A stretch of 7,169 bases of DNA from an uncultured Brachyspira sp. (lineage in GTDB: Bacteria > Spirochaetota > Brachyspiria > Brachyspirales > Brachyspiraceae): positions 1 through 7,169 of the forward strand of contig CAKVCJ010000094.1 in NCBI GenBank assembly GCA_934725655.1, given 5' to 3'. Within the stretch, counting starts at the first letter, position 1. Every line of letters starts with the position of its first letter. The notes beneath the pieces are model-generated. The model did no database searches, had not been told where the DNA came from, and saw only the letters and a program-made list of their open reading frames with translations. This document shows positions 1 to 5,897 of the stretch, in pieces. The translations under genes and the position numbers were made by a program.

Positions 1-259
1 TATATAAATTATCCTTTATGGGGTTTATATCATCTATGCTTGTTAGTTTTTTATTTTTAAGTCTTTCTTGCAAATACTCATCTTCTATTTGTAAATATTC
101 TTCGCTTATATTATCAGGGCTTCTTATATTCATCAAACATCTAAAATAATTATATAACTTCTCTTCATCATTTTCTTTTATAGCTTTATTTAACTCTTCA
201 TCATATTTATAATTTTTTTCTTTCATAAGAAAGTCTATTAAAAATAATAATTTATTCAT
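1..259 (-). CDS. Protein-ADP-ribose hydrolase, macrodomain type (N-terminal part, cut by window edge)
   Basis: The first 86 codons of a gene that continues beyond base 1. The visible protein starts MNKLLFLIDFLMKEKN and carries, at about residues 40-70, a segment reading RCLMNIRSP, then ISEEYLQIEDEYLQERL, then a short SIDDINPI stretch. This fits the helical N-terminal extension of the zinc-dependent macrodomain hydrolases (the sirtuin-linked MacroD class of Firmicutes), whose extension has the form LxNxRxPxPxSxxFLxxxDxYLQ. Enzymes of that family remove ADP-ribose from proteins in the cytoplasm. The macrodomain itself, with its ADP-ribose loop and zinc ligands, lies outside the window, so catalytic competence cannot be judged. 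The ATG is preceded at 264-271 by the ribosome binding site AAAGGAGA. The gene is divergent from the Rrf2 regulator at 386, and two matching dyads cover its promoter, suggesting control by that regulator. The family call rests on the extension motif alone. Confidence 0.72.
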   Translation of the reverse strand, partial: MNKLLFLIDFLMKEKNYKYDEELNKAIKENDEEKLYNYFRCLMNIRSPDNISEEYLQIEDEYLQERLKNKKLTSIDDINPIKDNLY

Positions 260-271
260 GAAATCTCCTTT

Positions 272-294
272 ATTGTAATAGTTATTGTTACAAT
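272..294. promoter_or_regulatory. Operator 1: dyad ATTGTAA-N9-TTACAAT
   Basis: A perfect 7-bp inverted repeat (ATTGTAA / TTACAAT) with a 9-bp centre. It overlaps the end of the predicted -10 element and the expected start site of the minus-strand hydrolase gene, and abuts that gene's ribosome binding site. The identical arms with identical spacing recur at 308-330. Rrf2 regulators are dimers that bind such dyads, so the neighbouring regulator is the obvious candidate. Confidence 0.8.
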
Positions 295-320
295 GATATA
301 TTTTTTTATTGTAATGTCAA
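293..320 (-). promoter_or_regulatory. Promoter of the macrodomain hydrolase gene
   Basis: On the minus strand a perfect -35 TTGACA (320-315) is followed after 16 bp by TATCAT (298-293), one base from the -10 consensus. Transcription would start near 287, leaving a leader of about 28 nt before the ATG at 259. The -35 lies inside operator 2 and the -10/start site meets operator 1, so binding at either site should block polymerase. Confidence 0.65.
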
Positions 321-330
321 GTGTTACAAT
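308..330. promoter_or_regulatory. Operator 2: dyad ATTGTAA-N9-TTACAAT
   Basis: Second copy of the same dyad, with the same 7-bp arms and 9-bp gap as 272-294 but an unrelated centre sequence. Conservation of arms and spacing, but not of the centre, is what a protein-binding site would show. Centre-to-centre distance to operator 1 is 36 bp. The -35 box of the minus-strand promoter lies inside this dyad, and its right edge is 7 bp short of the plus-strand -35 box. Confidence 0.8.
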
Positions 331-337
331 AATTTTC

Positions 338-366
338 TTGCATTAATAAAATAAATGTATTATAAT
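338..366 (+). promoter_or_regulatory. Promoter of the Rrf2 regulator gene
   Basis: TTGCAT (338-343), a 17-bp spacer and a perfect TATAAT (361-366). The expected start is about 373 and the ribosome binding site AAGGA lies at 374-378, so the leader would be very short. Operator 2 ends just upstream of the -35, so the regulator may affect its own promoter less directly than the opposite one. Confidence 0.65.
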
Positions 367-385
367 TTTACCTAAGGATATTATT

Positions 386-805
386 ATGAAGATTAGTTCA
401 AGGTTTACGATAGCAATACATACTCTCATTTGTATTCTATATTTTAAAAATGAGAAAATGACTTCCAATTTTATTTCATGCAGTGTTAATGTTAATCCTG
501 TTATAATAAGAAATATTTTAATACAGTTGCAAAAAGCAGATATTATTATGGTAAAAAGAGGTACTGGAGGAATTTCATTAAATAGAAAAATAGAAAATAT
601 TACATTGCTTGATATATTTAATGCTGTAGAGAGTTTAGACGATGATAATCTATTTAGTTTTCATGAAAATCCAAATAAAAAATGCCCAGTTGGAAAAAAA
701 ATTACTTCAGCATTGCAGCCAAAGCTTGAAATTGTTCAAAAAGCTATGGAAGATAAATTAAAAAAAATTACATTAAAAGATATATTTAATGATATAAGAG
801 AGTAA
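386..805 (+). CDS. Rrf2-family transcriptional regulator, YwnA/HypR type
   Basis: A 139-residue protein of typical Rrf2 length. Residues 1-65 form the winged helix: an opening MKISSRFTIAIHTL, a recognition region NPVIIRNILIQLQKADII (37-54) and a wing RGTGGISL (58-65). Residues 72-84 contain the family's TLLDIFNAVE element, and 92-103 contain FHENPNKKCPVG, which I recognise from the Bacillus YwnA subgroup (HENPNPKCPVG). It lacks the closely spaced three-cysteine iron-sulfur cluster motif of IscR/NsrR. Cysteines are at 16, 32 and 100. From memory, the Staphylococcus aureus relative HypR senses hypochlorite by an intersubunit disulfide between Cys33 and Cys99, so Cys32 and Cys100 here are the likely switch pair. 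AAGGA lies 7 nt before the ATG. The gene is divergent from the ADP-ribose hydrolase and probably binds the two dyads between them; it is likely co-transcribed with the next gene. Confidence 0.9.
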   Translation: MKISSRFTIAIHTLICILYFKNEKMTSNFISCSVNVNPVIIRNILIQLQKADIIMVKRGTGGISLNRKIENITLLDIFNAVESLDDDNLFSFHENPNKKCPVGKKITSALQPKLEIVQKAMEDKLKKITLKDIFNDIRE

Positions 806-810
806 TTTTT

Positions 811-1689
811 ATGATTAATGAAGATTTAATAAAATTAAAAAAAGACCTATTTGAAGGAGAATATTCGGATATATTAAAAGCAATATCCGCTTCAAATACT
901 TTTTTGGCTAAATCTACTATAGAATCTTATTTAAGAGAGTTTAGCGGGGATAATAATAAAAAAAAGCTTAATGCTATAGAGATATTTGTATCAGAATATT
1001 CAAAGTTTCATTACTATGATGATGGAAGCGTGATAAAAGTTATAGATGAATTATTCAAATACAAAACCATAAACTCTATTCAAAATATCTCTTTCGATAC
1101 AAATATAAATAATGCTTTGTTATATGGTGATTTTGTGAGGTTTATTTTTGCTTTGTATTTTGGAAAGTATCAAGAGGAATTGAATATAATAATAAAATAT
1201 ATTTATGAATCTATATCTGTAATATCGCATAATTTGGTATCGAATTTTGAAAAGGATAAAATTAATATAATAAAATCTTCTTCGGTATATAGAAATATTT
1301 TTGATGTACTTGCTTCTTTTTCAGAGATTATAGGCGATGCAAGAAGCAGAGCTGAAGTTATGAATTATAAAAGTTATATTACTGCTAATATTATGCAAGA
1401 CTATAGGGCACTGATTGGGCCTGATATGATAAAAACAGCTATTTGTTTTGAAGAGATTGAGGATAATGAAAGAGCGATAAATATATATAAATCAATTACC
1501 ACTGATTTTGAATGCGTACTTTCATCTATTGTGTATGGTAATTATAAAGAAGAAGACAGAGATGAAGATTATATATCTTTAGTTTCATTATGGCAGGCTT
1601 ATGACGGCATTCAGAGAATAGAAGGAACTAACATATATGAAGAGAAAATGGATATAATAGAAAAGGCAATATATCAAATTATTTCGTAG
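811..1689 (+). CDS. Hypothetical protein, all-helical, co-transcribed with the Rrf2 regulator
   Basis: I do not recognise the family. The 292-residue product has no signal peptide, no evident membrane span and only one or two cysteines, so it should be soluble and cytoplasmic. It appears almost wholly alpha-helical and acidic, rich in Ile, Glu, Asp, Lys and Tyr. A stretch near residues 208-229 (AICFEEIEDNERAINIYKSI) resembles one tetratricopeptide-type helical hairpin, but I see no convincing repeat series. The start lies 5 nt after the regulator's stop, with an AAGAGAG sequence at 796-802 inside the end of the regulator, so translation is probably coupled. The last 11 bp overlap, tail to tail, the end of the transporter gene on the other strand. 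Possible roles are a partner or target of the stress response governed by the regulator, or a bystander sharing its transcript. Confidence 0.8.
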   Translation: MINEDLIKLKKDLFEGEYSDILKAISASNTFLAKSTIESYLREFSGDNNKKKLNAIEIFVSEYSKFHYYDDGSVIKVIDELFKYKTINSIQNISFDTNINNALLYGDFVRFIFALYFGKYQEELNIIIKYIYESISVISHNLVSNFEKDKINIIKSSSVYRNIFDVLASFSEIIGDARSRAEVMNYKSYITANIMQDYRALIGPDMIKTAICFEEIEDNERAINIYKSITTDFECVLSSIVYGNYKEEDRDEDYISLVSLWQAYDGIQRIEGTNIYEEKMDIIEKAIYQIIS

Positions 1690-2590
1690 CTATTTTTTTA
1701 TTATTATCAGCAACAGATGAATATATAATTCCAATTAATATTAAAATGCCTCCTATTATTTGTGCTATATATGGCTTTTCGTGTAGCAAAATGATAGCTC
1801 CAATTGTTGAGAAGAATGGTACAGAATCATATATTATACTTGCTCTCATAGCTCCTATTTTAGATACTGCTATATTCCAAAATATAAATCCCAAAGCAGA
1901 AGGAAATATTCCAATAAATATAAGTACGAGTGCAGAATTAAAGTTTAGAGGATGCGCTTGATGGCTGATATATTTTGGAAGCATTAATATTGCTAATGGA
2001 ATGAGTCCTATTGTTACCATAAGATAGAAAAAAGTAGTTTGAGGGAAGTCTTTAGGTTTTATTTTTAATGTGAGAGTGTATACTGCAAATAATGTTACAG
2101 CGAAAATCATATATAAATCGCCTATAGAAAATTTTAATTTGCTTATCACTTCTATGCTTCCTTTAGTGAGTAAGATAACAACTCCTAAGATAATTATAAA
2201 TAAGCCCTGTTTTTGAGCTTTAGTTAAATGTTTTTTCCATAGGATTCTGCTTATTAAAGCAATTATAATAGGGGATAATGTTGCTATTAAAGACATATTA
2301 GTTGCATTAGAAGTATGTGCTGCCAAATATACAAATGTATTAAAAATAGTAACACCTAATATTGAAATTATTATGACTTTTATCCATAAGCCTTTTATCA
2401 AATTAATATTTTTTATTAAACTCACTATACAAAATGGAGTTAATACTAAAAAAGTTACAAGCCATCTGTAAAATGATATCTCTATTGGGGAGAGTCCTAC
2501 TAAATATCTTGCAGCCACAAAATTTGTACTCCATATTATAACCGCCAATATAGCAAATAAATATCCATTGTTAACTTTATTTTCATTCAT
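1679..2590 (-). CDS. EamA/DMT-family membrane transporter
   Basis: A 303-residue protein with about ten hydrophobic segments in two tandem halves (roughly residues 8-140 and 155-293), the layout of the drug/metabolite transporter superfamily with two EamA domains. Typical features are the opening AILAVIIWSTNFVAARYLVG, the PIEISFYRW motif at the second span, and a second half with the GALGF-like SALGFIFWNIAVSKIGA segment. The tail KKIATK is basic, as expected for a cytoplasmic end. It would act in the inner membrane as a small-molecule exporter or importer; the substrate cannot be told from sequence. The ATG lies inside the end of scpA (8-bp overlap, ATGAATGA) with AGGA at 2599-2602, so translation is coupled to scpA. 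A functional connection to chromosome segregation is not expected. Its 3' end overlaps the convergent gene by 11 bp. Confidence 0.92.
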   Translation of the reverse strand: MNENKVNNGYLFAILAVIIWSTNFVAARYLVGLSPIEISFYRWLVTFLVLTPFCIVSLIKNINLIKGLWIKVIIISILGVTIFNTFVYLAAHTSNATNMSLIATLSPIIIALISRILWKKHLTKAQKQGLFIIILGVVILLTKGSIEVISKLKFSIGDLYMIFAVTLFAVYTLTLKIKPKDFPQTTFFYLMVTIGLIPLAILMLPKYISHQAHPLNFNSALVLIFIGIFPSALGFIFWNIAVSKIGAMRASIIYDSVPFFSTIGAIILLHEKPYIAQIIGGILILIGIIYSSVADNNKKIATK

Positions 2591-3440
2591 TATTTAAATC
2601 CTGATTATTATTATTTTCTTCTTTTCTTTTAAAGACATAAATATCGCCGAATTTTATATCTTGTTTTAATAAAATCTCTTTCTCTTTAACAAGCTCAAGC
2701 ATAGCAAGAAAGAATGTAACAAGCTGCCTTTTTGTAACTCCATCTTTAAATAAAACTATAAATGGAAATACATCTTCTTCAGATAATTTTATTCTTATCA
2801 TATCAATAGCATTATCTATATGAAAGTTAGACATACCAGAAAGCACAGCCAAATCAGTTTCAGGCACAAATTGCACTTTTGTAAAAGCATAAACCAAATC
2901 ATAAAGAGTAACATCTTTCCAAGCCATTTCATTGTCTTCGCTGCTGCTGTTATTTTGAAAAAACTTCACTCTCTCAGTATCTTTTCTTTCAAATATAGAA
3001 TCTGAATATTCTTGAAGCCTGTCAAGCTCTTCAGACACCATTTTATATCTTTGAAACTCAAGCATTTGCTCTACTATTTCAAATTTAAGCCTATCTGTAA
3101 ACTTATCATCGTCCATATCGTGAGGAAGCAGCATTTTTGATTTGTATAAATGAAAATCTGAAGCTACCACCAAAAACTCGCCTGTAGAATCTAAGTTCAA
3201 TGCCGCTTGCTCTTTTAAGTATTCTATAAATTGGTCAATTATTTCTAATATTGAAACTTCGTATATATTTTTTTCGCTTCTTTTAAGCATATCAAAGAGT
3301 ATTGAAAGGGGGCCTTCATAGTCTATGCTTGAGAGGGAAACTTTAAATTCATTATCAGATAGCTGGGGCGTATTAGAATCGTTATTAGATTTTTGTTCCT
3401 GAGGCTGAACATTTGTGTTTTCATTTATATTATTTTCCAT
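2583..3440 (-). CDS. scpA: Segregation and condensation protein A (ScpA)
   Basis: ScpA is the kleisin subunit that bridges the SMC heads in the bacterial condensin complex, together with ScpB. Counting from the ATG at 3440 (285 residues), the N-terminal SMC-neck-binding part has the family motif YEGPLSILFDMLKRSEKNIYEV (about 41-62) and the helix ending in KSKMLLP (100-106). A variable acidic linker follows, then a C-terminal winged helix (about 238-270) with RQLVTFFLAMLELVKEKEI and FGDIYVF. The first ~30 residues are a low-complexity Asn/Gln/Glu stretch, not part of the fold. A TTG nine codons upstream (3467) would extend the protein by MSFYYIISN; I prefer the ATG because neither start has a clear ribosome binding site and ATG is the stronger codon. 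No scpB follows: the next gene is a transporter. An upstream promoter candidate is at 3448-3475. Confidence 0.93.
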   Translation of the reverse strand: MENNINENTNVQPQEQKSNNDSNTPQLSDNEFKVSLSSIDYEGPLSILFDMLKRSEKNIYEVSILEIIDQFIEYLKEQAALNLDSTGEFLVVASDFHLYKSKMLLPHDMDDDKFTDRLKFEIVEQMLEFQRYKMVSEELDRLQEYSDSIFERKDTERVKFFQNNSSSEDNEMAWKDVTLYDLVYAFTKVQFVPETDLAVLSGMSNFHIDNAIDMIRIKLSEEDVFPFIVLFKDGVTKRQLVTFFLAMLELVKEKEILLKQDIKFGDIYVFKRKEENNNNQDLNNE

Positions 3441-3447
3441 ATTTGAT

Positions 3448-3475
3448 ATAATATAATAAAAAGACAAAAATTCAA
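3448..3475 (-). promoter_or_regulatory. Candidate scpA promoter, giving an almost leaderless transcript
   Basis: TTGAAT (3475-3470), 16 bp, TATTAT (3453-3448) on the minus strand, between the ankyrin gene and scpA. The -35 is embedded in ATAGGCTTGAA, a stretch also found upstream of the outer-membrane protein gene. The -10 ends only 7 nt before the ATG at 3440, so transcription would begin at or next to that codon. The region is so AT-rich that -10-like strings are common, which limits confidence. Confidence 0.4.
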
Positions 3476-3495
3476 GCCTATTATTTGCTATTTCA

Positions 3496-4158
3496 TCACT
3501 CTACAGCACCATACTGCTGTAAATATTCTATTAAAGCCTCTCCTTTTTTATAGTTAGCTTTTATATATGCTATTATAGATTCTCCGTTTTTATCTTTAGC
3601 ATTAACATCTATTCCGTTTTTGCATAATATTTCAATAGTAGGCATCATCTCTTCTCTCGCAGCAGCCGACATAAAAACCATCATCAAAGCATTATCCCCG
3701 TCATTGTTTACAGCATTAATATCTATTTCAGCATCTATTAAAGTTTGAACAACATTACTATAAAGCTTATATGAAGCCACATGCAAAGCATTTTCGCCGT
3801 AGCTGTTTTTAGCATTAATATTTATTTTTGCCTTTATAAGCATTTTAGCTATATCATTTCTTCCCTCTGAAGCAGCAAATATTAAAGCATTATATCCAAC
3901 ATTATCTACTATATTAACATCAGCATTATGACGTATGAGAAGTTTTACTATATTAGGATATCCCTTATGCGAAGCAAGCATCAAACCAGTAAGTCCGTCT
4001 TCTGTTGTAACATTTACATTTACCTTTTTATCTAACATTGTTATAACAGTTTCATATTTTCCATTCTCGCATGCTTTTAAAAATTTTACTTCATCATCTG
4101 TTAAAGAATAAAGCTTACAAGAGAATAAAGCCAATAAAACAAAAAAAATATTTTTCAT
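3496..4158 (-). CDS. Exported ankyrin-repeat protein
   Basis: A 220-residue protein made almost entirely of ankyrin repeats, which bind other proteins. The N-terminus MKNIFFVLLALFSCKLYS is a signal peptide. LFSC at residues 11-14 could be a relaxed spirochaetal lipobox (lipoprotein anchored at Cys14), or signal peptidase I could cut after LYS. About six repeats follow: 22-52 (degenerate), 53-85, 86-118, 119-151, 152-189 (with a five-residue insertion) and 190-220 (degenerate cap). Good repeat signatures are GLTGLMLASHKGY, GYNALIFAASEGR and GENALHVASYKLY, each ending in D/N-V/I-N. The likely location is the periplasm or a membrane surface. GGGG lies 4 nt before the ATG. It follows the 51-residue small gene by 44 nt and precedes scpA by 55 nt; it may share a transcript with the former. 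The binding partner cannot be predicted. Confidence 0.92.
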   Translation of the reverse strand: MKNIFFVLLALFSCKLYSLTDDEVKFLKACENGKYETVITMLDKKVNVNVTTEDGLTGLMLASHKGYPNIVKLLIRHNADVNIVDNVGYNALIFAASEGRNDIAKMLIKAKININAKNSYGENALHVASYKLYSNVVQTLIDAEIDINAVNNDGDNALMMVFMSAAAREEMMPTIEILCKNGIDVNAKDKNGESIIAYIKANYKKGEALIEYLQQYGAVE

Positions 4159-4202
4159 AAATCCCCAGAAAATTATATTGTTATAAGTTATAAATATTTA
4201 TT

Positions 4203-4358
4203 TTAAGCCTGAACATTTAAAGCCCCGCCTGTTACCTTTGCAGCCACATTTATTGTTGTGGTTTGTTCGGCAAGGTTGGTTGTTACTGTAACTTCCACAC
4301 CGCCTATGCTTTGCACATATTTATTGGTATTACTAGTTGTTGATATACCTGTAATCAT
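4203..4358 (-). CDS. Small Thr/Val-rich protein of 51 residues, unknown function
   Basis: A short open frame from ATG (4358) to TAA (4205-4203), preceded by a strong ribosome binding site AGGGG (4370-4366) 7 nt before the start. Two facts argue that it is a real gene. First, G+C is 62 of 156 bases by my count (about 40%), well above the surrounding sequence. Second, the protein has a coherent composition: 11 Thr, 7 Val, many Ala, Gly and Asn, and no Cys, Trp, Phe, His or Pro. It begins MITGISTTSNTNKYVQSIGG, and the remainder alternates polar and hydrophobic residues (VEVTVTTN, TTTINVAAKV), suggesting two or three beta strands split by a GG turn. There is no signal peptide or membrane span. 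I do not recognise the family. It stands alone or leads the ankyrin gene 44 nt downstream. High G+C and a strong ribosome site suggest high expression, which is an inference. Confidence 0.75.
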   Translation of the reverse strand: MITGISTTSNTNKYVQSIGGVEVTVTTNLAEQTTTINVAAKVTGGALNVQA

Positions 4359-4399
4359 TATTCTACCCCTAAATTAAATTTGTAATAATGATTTATTTT

Positions 4400-4428
4400 A
4401 TTATAAACTAATAATAAAAACAATACTA
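4400..4428 (-). promoter_or_regulatory. Weak candidate promoter for the 51-residue protein gene
   Basis: A perfect TATAAT at 4405-4400 on the minus strand would give a start near 4393 and a leader of about 35 nt carrying the AGGGG site. The -35 is poor: TAGTAT (4428-4423) at 17 bp; the better-looking TTGTTT (4423-4418) is only 12 bp away. The rest of the gap 4359-4461 is featureless A/T. Confidence 0.3.
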
Positions 4429-4461
4429 AAAAAATTATGTAATATCATTATTTTATAATTA

Positions 4462-5826
4462 TTAATTTGATTTTTTATAAGGTTTGTCTATTACTTTTTT
4501 ATACGGCATTAATATATATTGATTCATTTTGCCTCTCATCTTCTTTTGTACGCTCGGAATAGACATTAAATATCCTGCTAATTTCATCTGAAGCATTCTT
4601 CCTCTTTGTTTTTGAGGAAAATCATATATATTATGTTTTTTATAATATTTATGGTCAGCTTTCATTATTCCTTGCATAATATATATTAAATCTCTAAATA
4701 TTTTCATTCCGCCTACGCCGTAGAAGTTTTTTGGACGGGTGCATTTATTTAATATAGCATAATTCATAGTTTGAGAGAGTTTTTTTAGCTCTTCTAAAGT
4801 GTTGTTTTTATTATCGTTTGCAACATAAGTTAAAAAATTTCCTCCAACTTCGCATTTAGCTTCAATGAGTGTTTGTAAATTATATTCTCTGTCATAATCA
4901 CCCGCTATAATATATCCAACAGGCATACCCTCTGTTACCATTCTATGACCATTACAAAATTGCCTATCTTCATAAATCTTAAAACTTGAATGTGTATAAT
5001 GATTTTCTATAGTAAAAGCATAAATAATAGCATTAGCCTTTTGTATCTCTATCCTTAAAAACTCATCAAATCCGTCTTTATAAACACATTTACCCGTAAT
5101 AGCACAGCCGAAACAGCCCATACATCCGCCGTGAAATTTATACTCTCTAATGTTTATCTCTCTTGTGCTGTAATTAAACATAGCCTTAAAATCTTCTATC
5201 ATATTTCTTAAATTAATGTCATCTTTAGCACAGTTTGTAACTATAACAACATCTTTATTTTCATCTTTAATAGATGCAGTTTCAACTTGTCTTTTATAAA
5301 TATTAATATTATTTTTTTCTATATTATAATTATTAGAGTTTATGTTTATATTGTTTTGAGCAGAAAATATTAAATAATTAAAAAATGATATAGCTTCTTC
5401 CTGACCTTTTTTAGTAAGCAAATCGTCCATATCTGCAGAAAAGCCTTTAATATATTTAAGATTCAAATCCAAACAATTTTCTTCTACAAACTTATGAGCT
5501 GTAGTATCATAAAAATGTTTTGAGGTTGATAGTTGTGTGGCATATTTTTGAGATAAATCAATATTCTTTTCTTTTAATAATTCTATAAATCTATGCATCT
5601 TGTATGGTACTAAAAAAGTATAAACAGGATATGCAAATATTATTATATCTGCTTTATTAATTTCTTTTTATGCTTCATTAAAGTTTTTTTCGTAGTATCT
5701 TATTTTTTGACCAGCATTTATATAAGAGAAATTGTGATTTGTAAAGGTTTTCTCTAAAAAAAGCAATGTTTGTAAAGTAATGCTGCCGTTTCCCTTAGGG
5801 CTTCCATTTATAACTAAGATATTCAT
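4462..5826 (-). pseudogene. Two-domain flavodoxin / iron-sulfur flavoprotein-like oxidoreductase, interrupted by an in-frame stop
   Basis: One reading frame of 455 codons runs from an ATG at 5826, with ribosome site AGGGAG (5840-5835) 8 nt upstream, to the stop at 4462. It is broken only by TAA at 5670-5668 (codon 53). Both sides belong to one flavodoxin-like domain: before the stop, MNILVINGSPKGNGS is the flavin-phosphate loop; after it, KADIIIFAYPVYTFLVP (58-74) is the next conserved strand of NADPH-dependent FMN reductases. A second flavodoxin-like half begins near residue 191 and has the cysteine cluster CX2CX2CX5C at 235, 238, 241 and 247. This matches the compact motif that holds a 4Fe-4S cluster in iron-sulfur flavoproteins (CX2CX2CX4-7C). 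The intact protein would be a cytoplasmic flavin-dependent reductase. The 378-codon piece from the ATG at 5598 lacks a ribosome binding site and the FMN loop, so it is unlikely to be a true gene. A sequencing error is also possible. Confidence 0.82.
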
Positions 5827-5827
5827 T

Positions 5828-5873
5828 TATAATACTCCCTATTTTTTTCTTCTTATTATTAGAGAGTATTATA
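5828..5873. repeat. 10-bp inverted repeat bracketing the flavoprotein gene leader
   Basis: TATAATACTC (5828-5837) and its exact complement GAGTATTATA (5864-5873) are separated by 26 bp. On the minus strand, the distal arm covers the -10 and the proximal arm carries part of the ribosome binding site just before the ATG. Because the -10 arm would not be transcribed, an mRNA hairpin is possible only if transcription starts further upstream. Otherwise it could be a split regulator site, or chance in A/T-rich DNA. Confidence 0.5.
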
Positions 5874-5895
5874 TTTTATTAAATGAAAATTACAA
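5868..5895 (-). promoter_or_regulatory. Promoter of the interrupted flavoprotein gene
   Basis: TTGTAA (5895-5890), 16 bp, perfect TATAAT (5873-5868) on the minus strand, starting transcription near 5861 with a leader of about 35 nt. It sits directly behind the stop codon of the outer-membrane protein gene. The -10 coincides with one arm of the inverted repeat at 5828-5873. Confidence 0.5.
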
Positions 5896-5897
5896 TA

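Noticed and set aside
1746..1961. Plus-strand open frame of 71 codons
   Set aside because: Lies opposite the transporter gene, with Ile/Pro-rich antisense composition and no ribosome binding site.
2820..3005. Plus-strand open frame of 61 codons
   Set aside because: Antisense to the conserved scpA reading frame with no supporting signals.
3496..4158. Ankyrin repeats as a DNA-level tandem repeat
   Set aside because: The repetition is at protein level; the DNA of the units has diverged and shows no recent duplication.
4431..4455. A/T hairpin after the flavoprotein gene as a terminator
   Set aside because: The arms (AAAATAATG and CATAATTTT) have a mismatch and no G-C-rich core; in this base composition such repeats are expected by chance.
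4462..5598. A 378-residue gene starting at the ATG at 5598
   Set aside because: No ribosome binding site; it begins mid-way through a conserved flavodoxin domain whose start lies in the same frame upstream at 5826 with a good ribosome site.
5599..5826. Frameshift as the cause of the broken flavoprotein gene
   Set aside because: The upstream and downstream parts are in the same frame (1365 bases, 455 codons), so only a stop codon intervenes.
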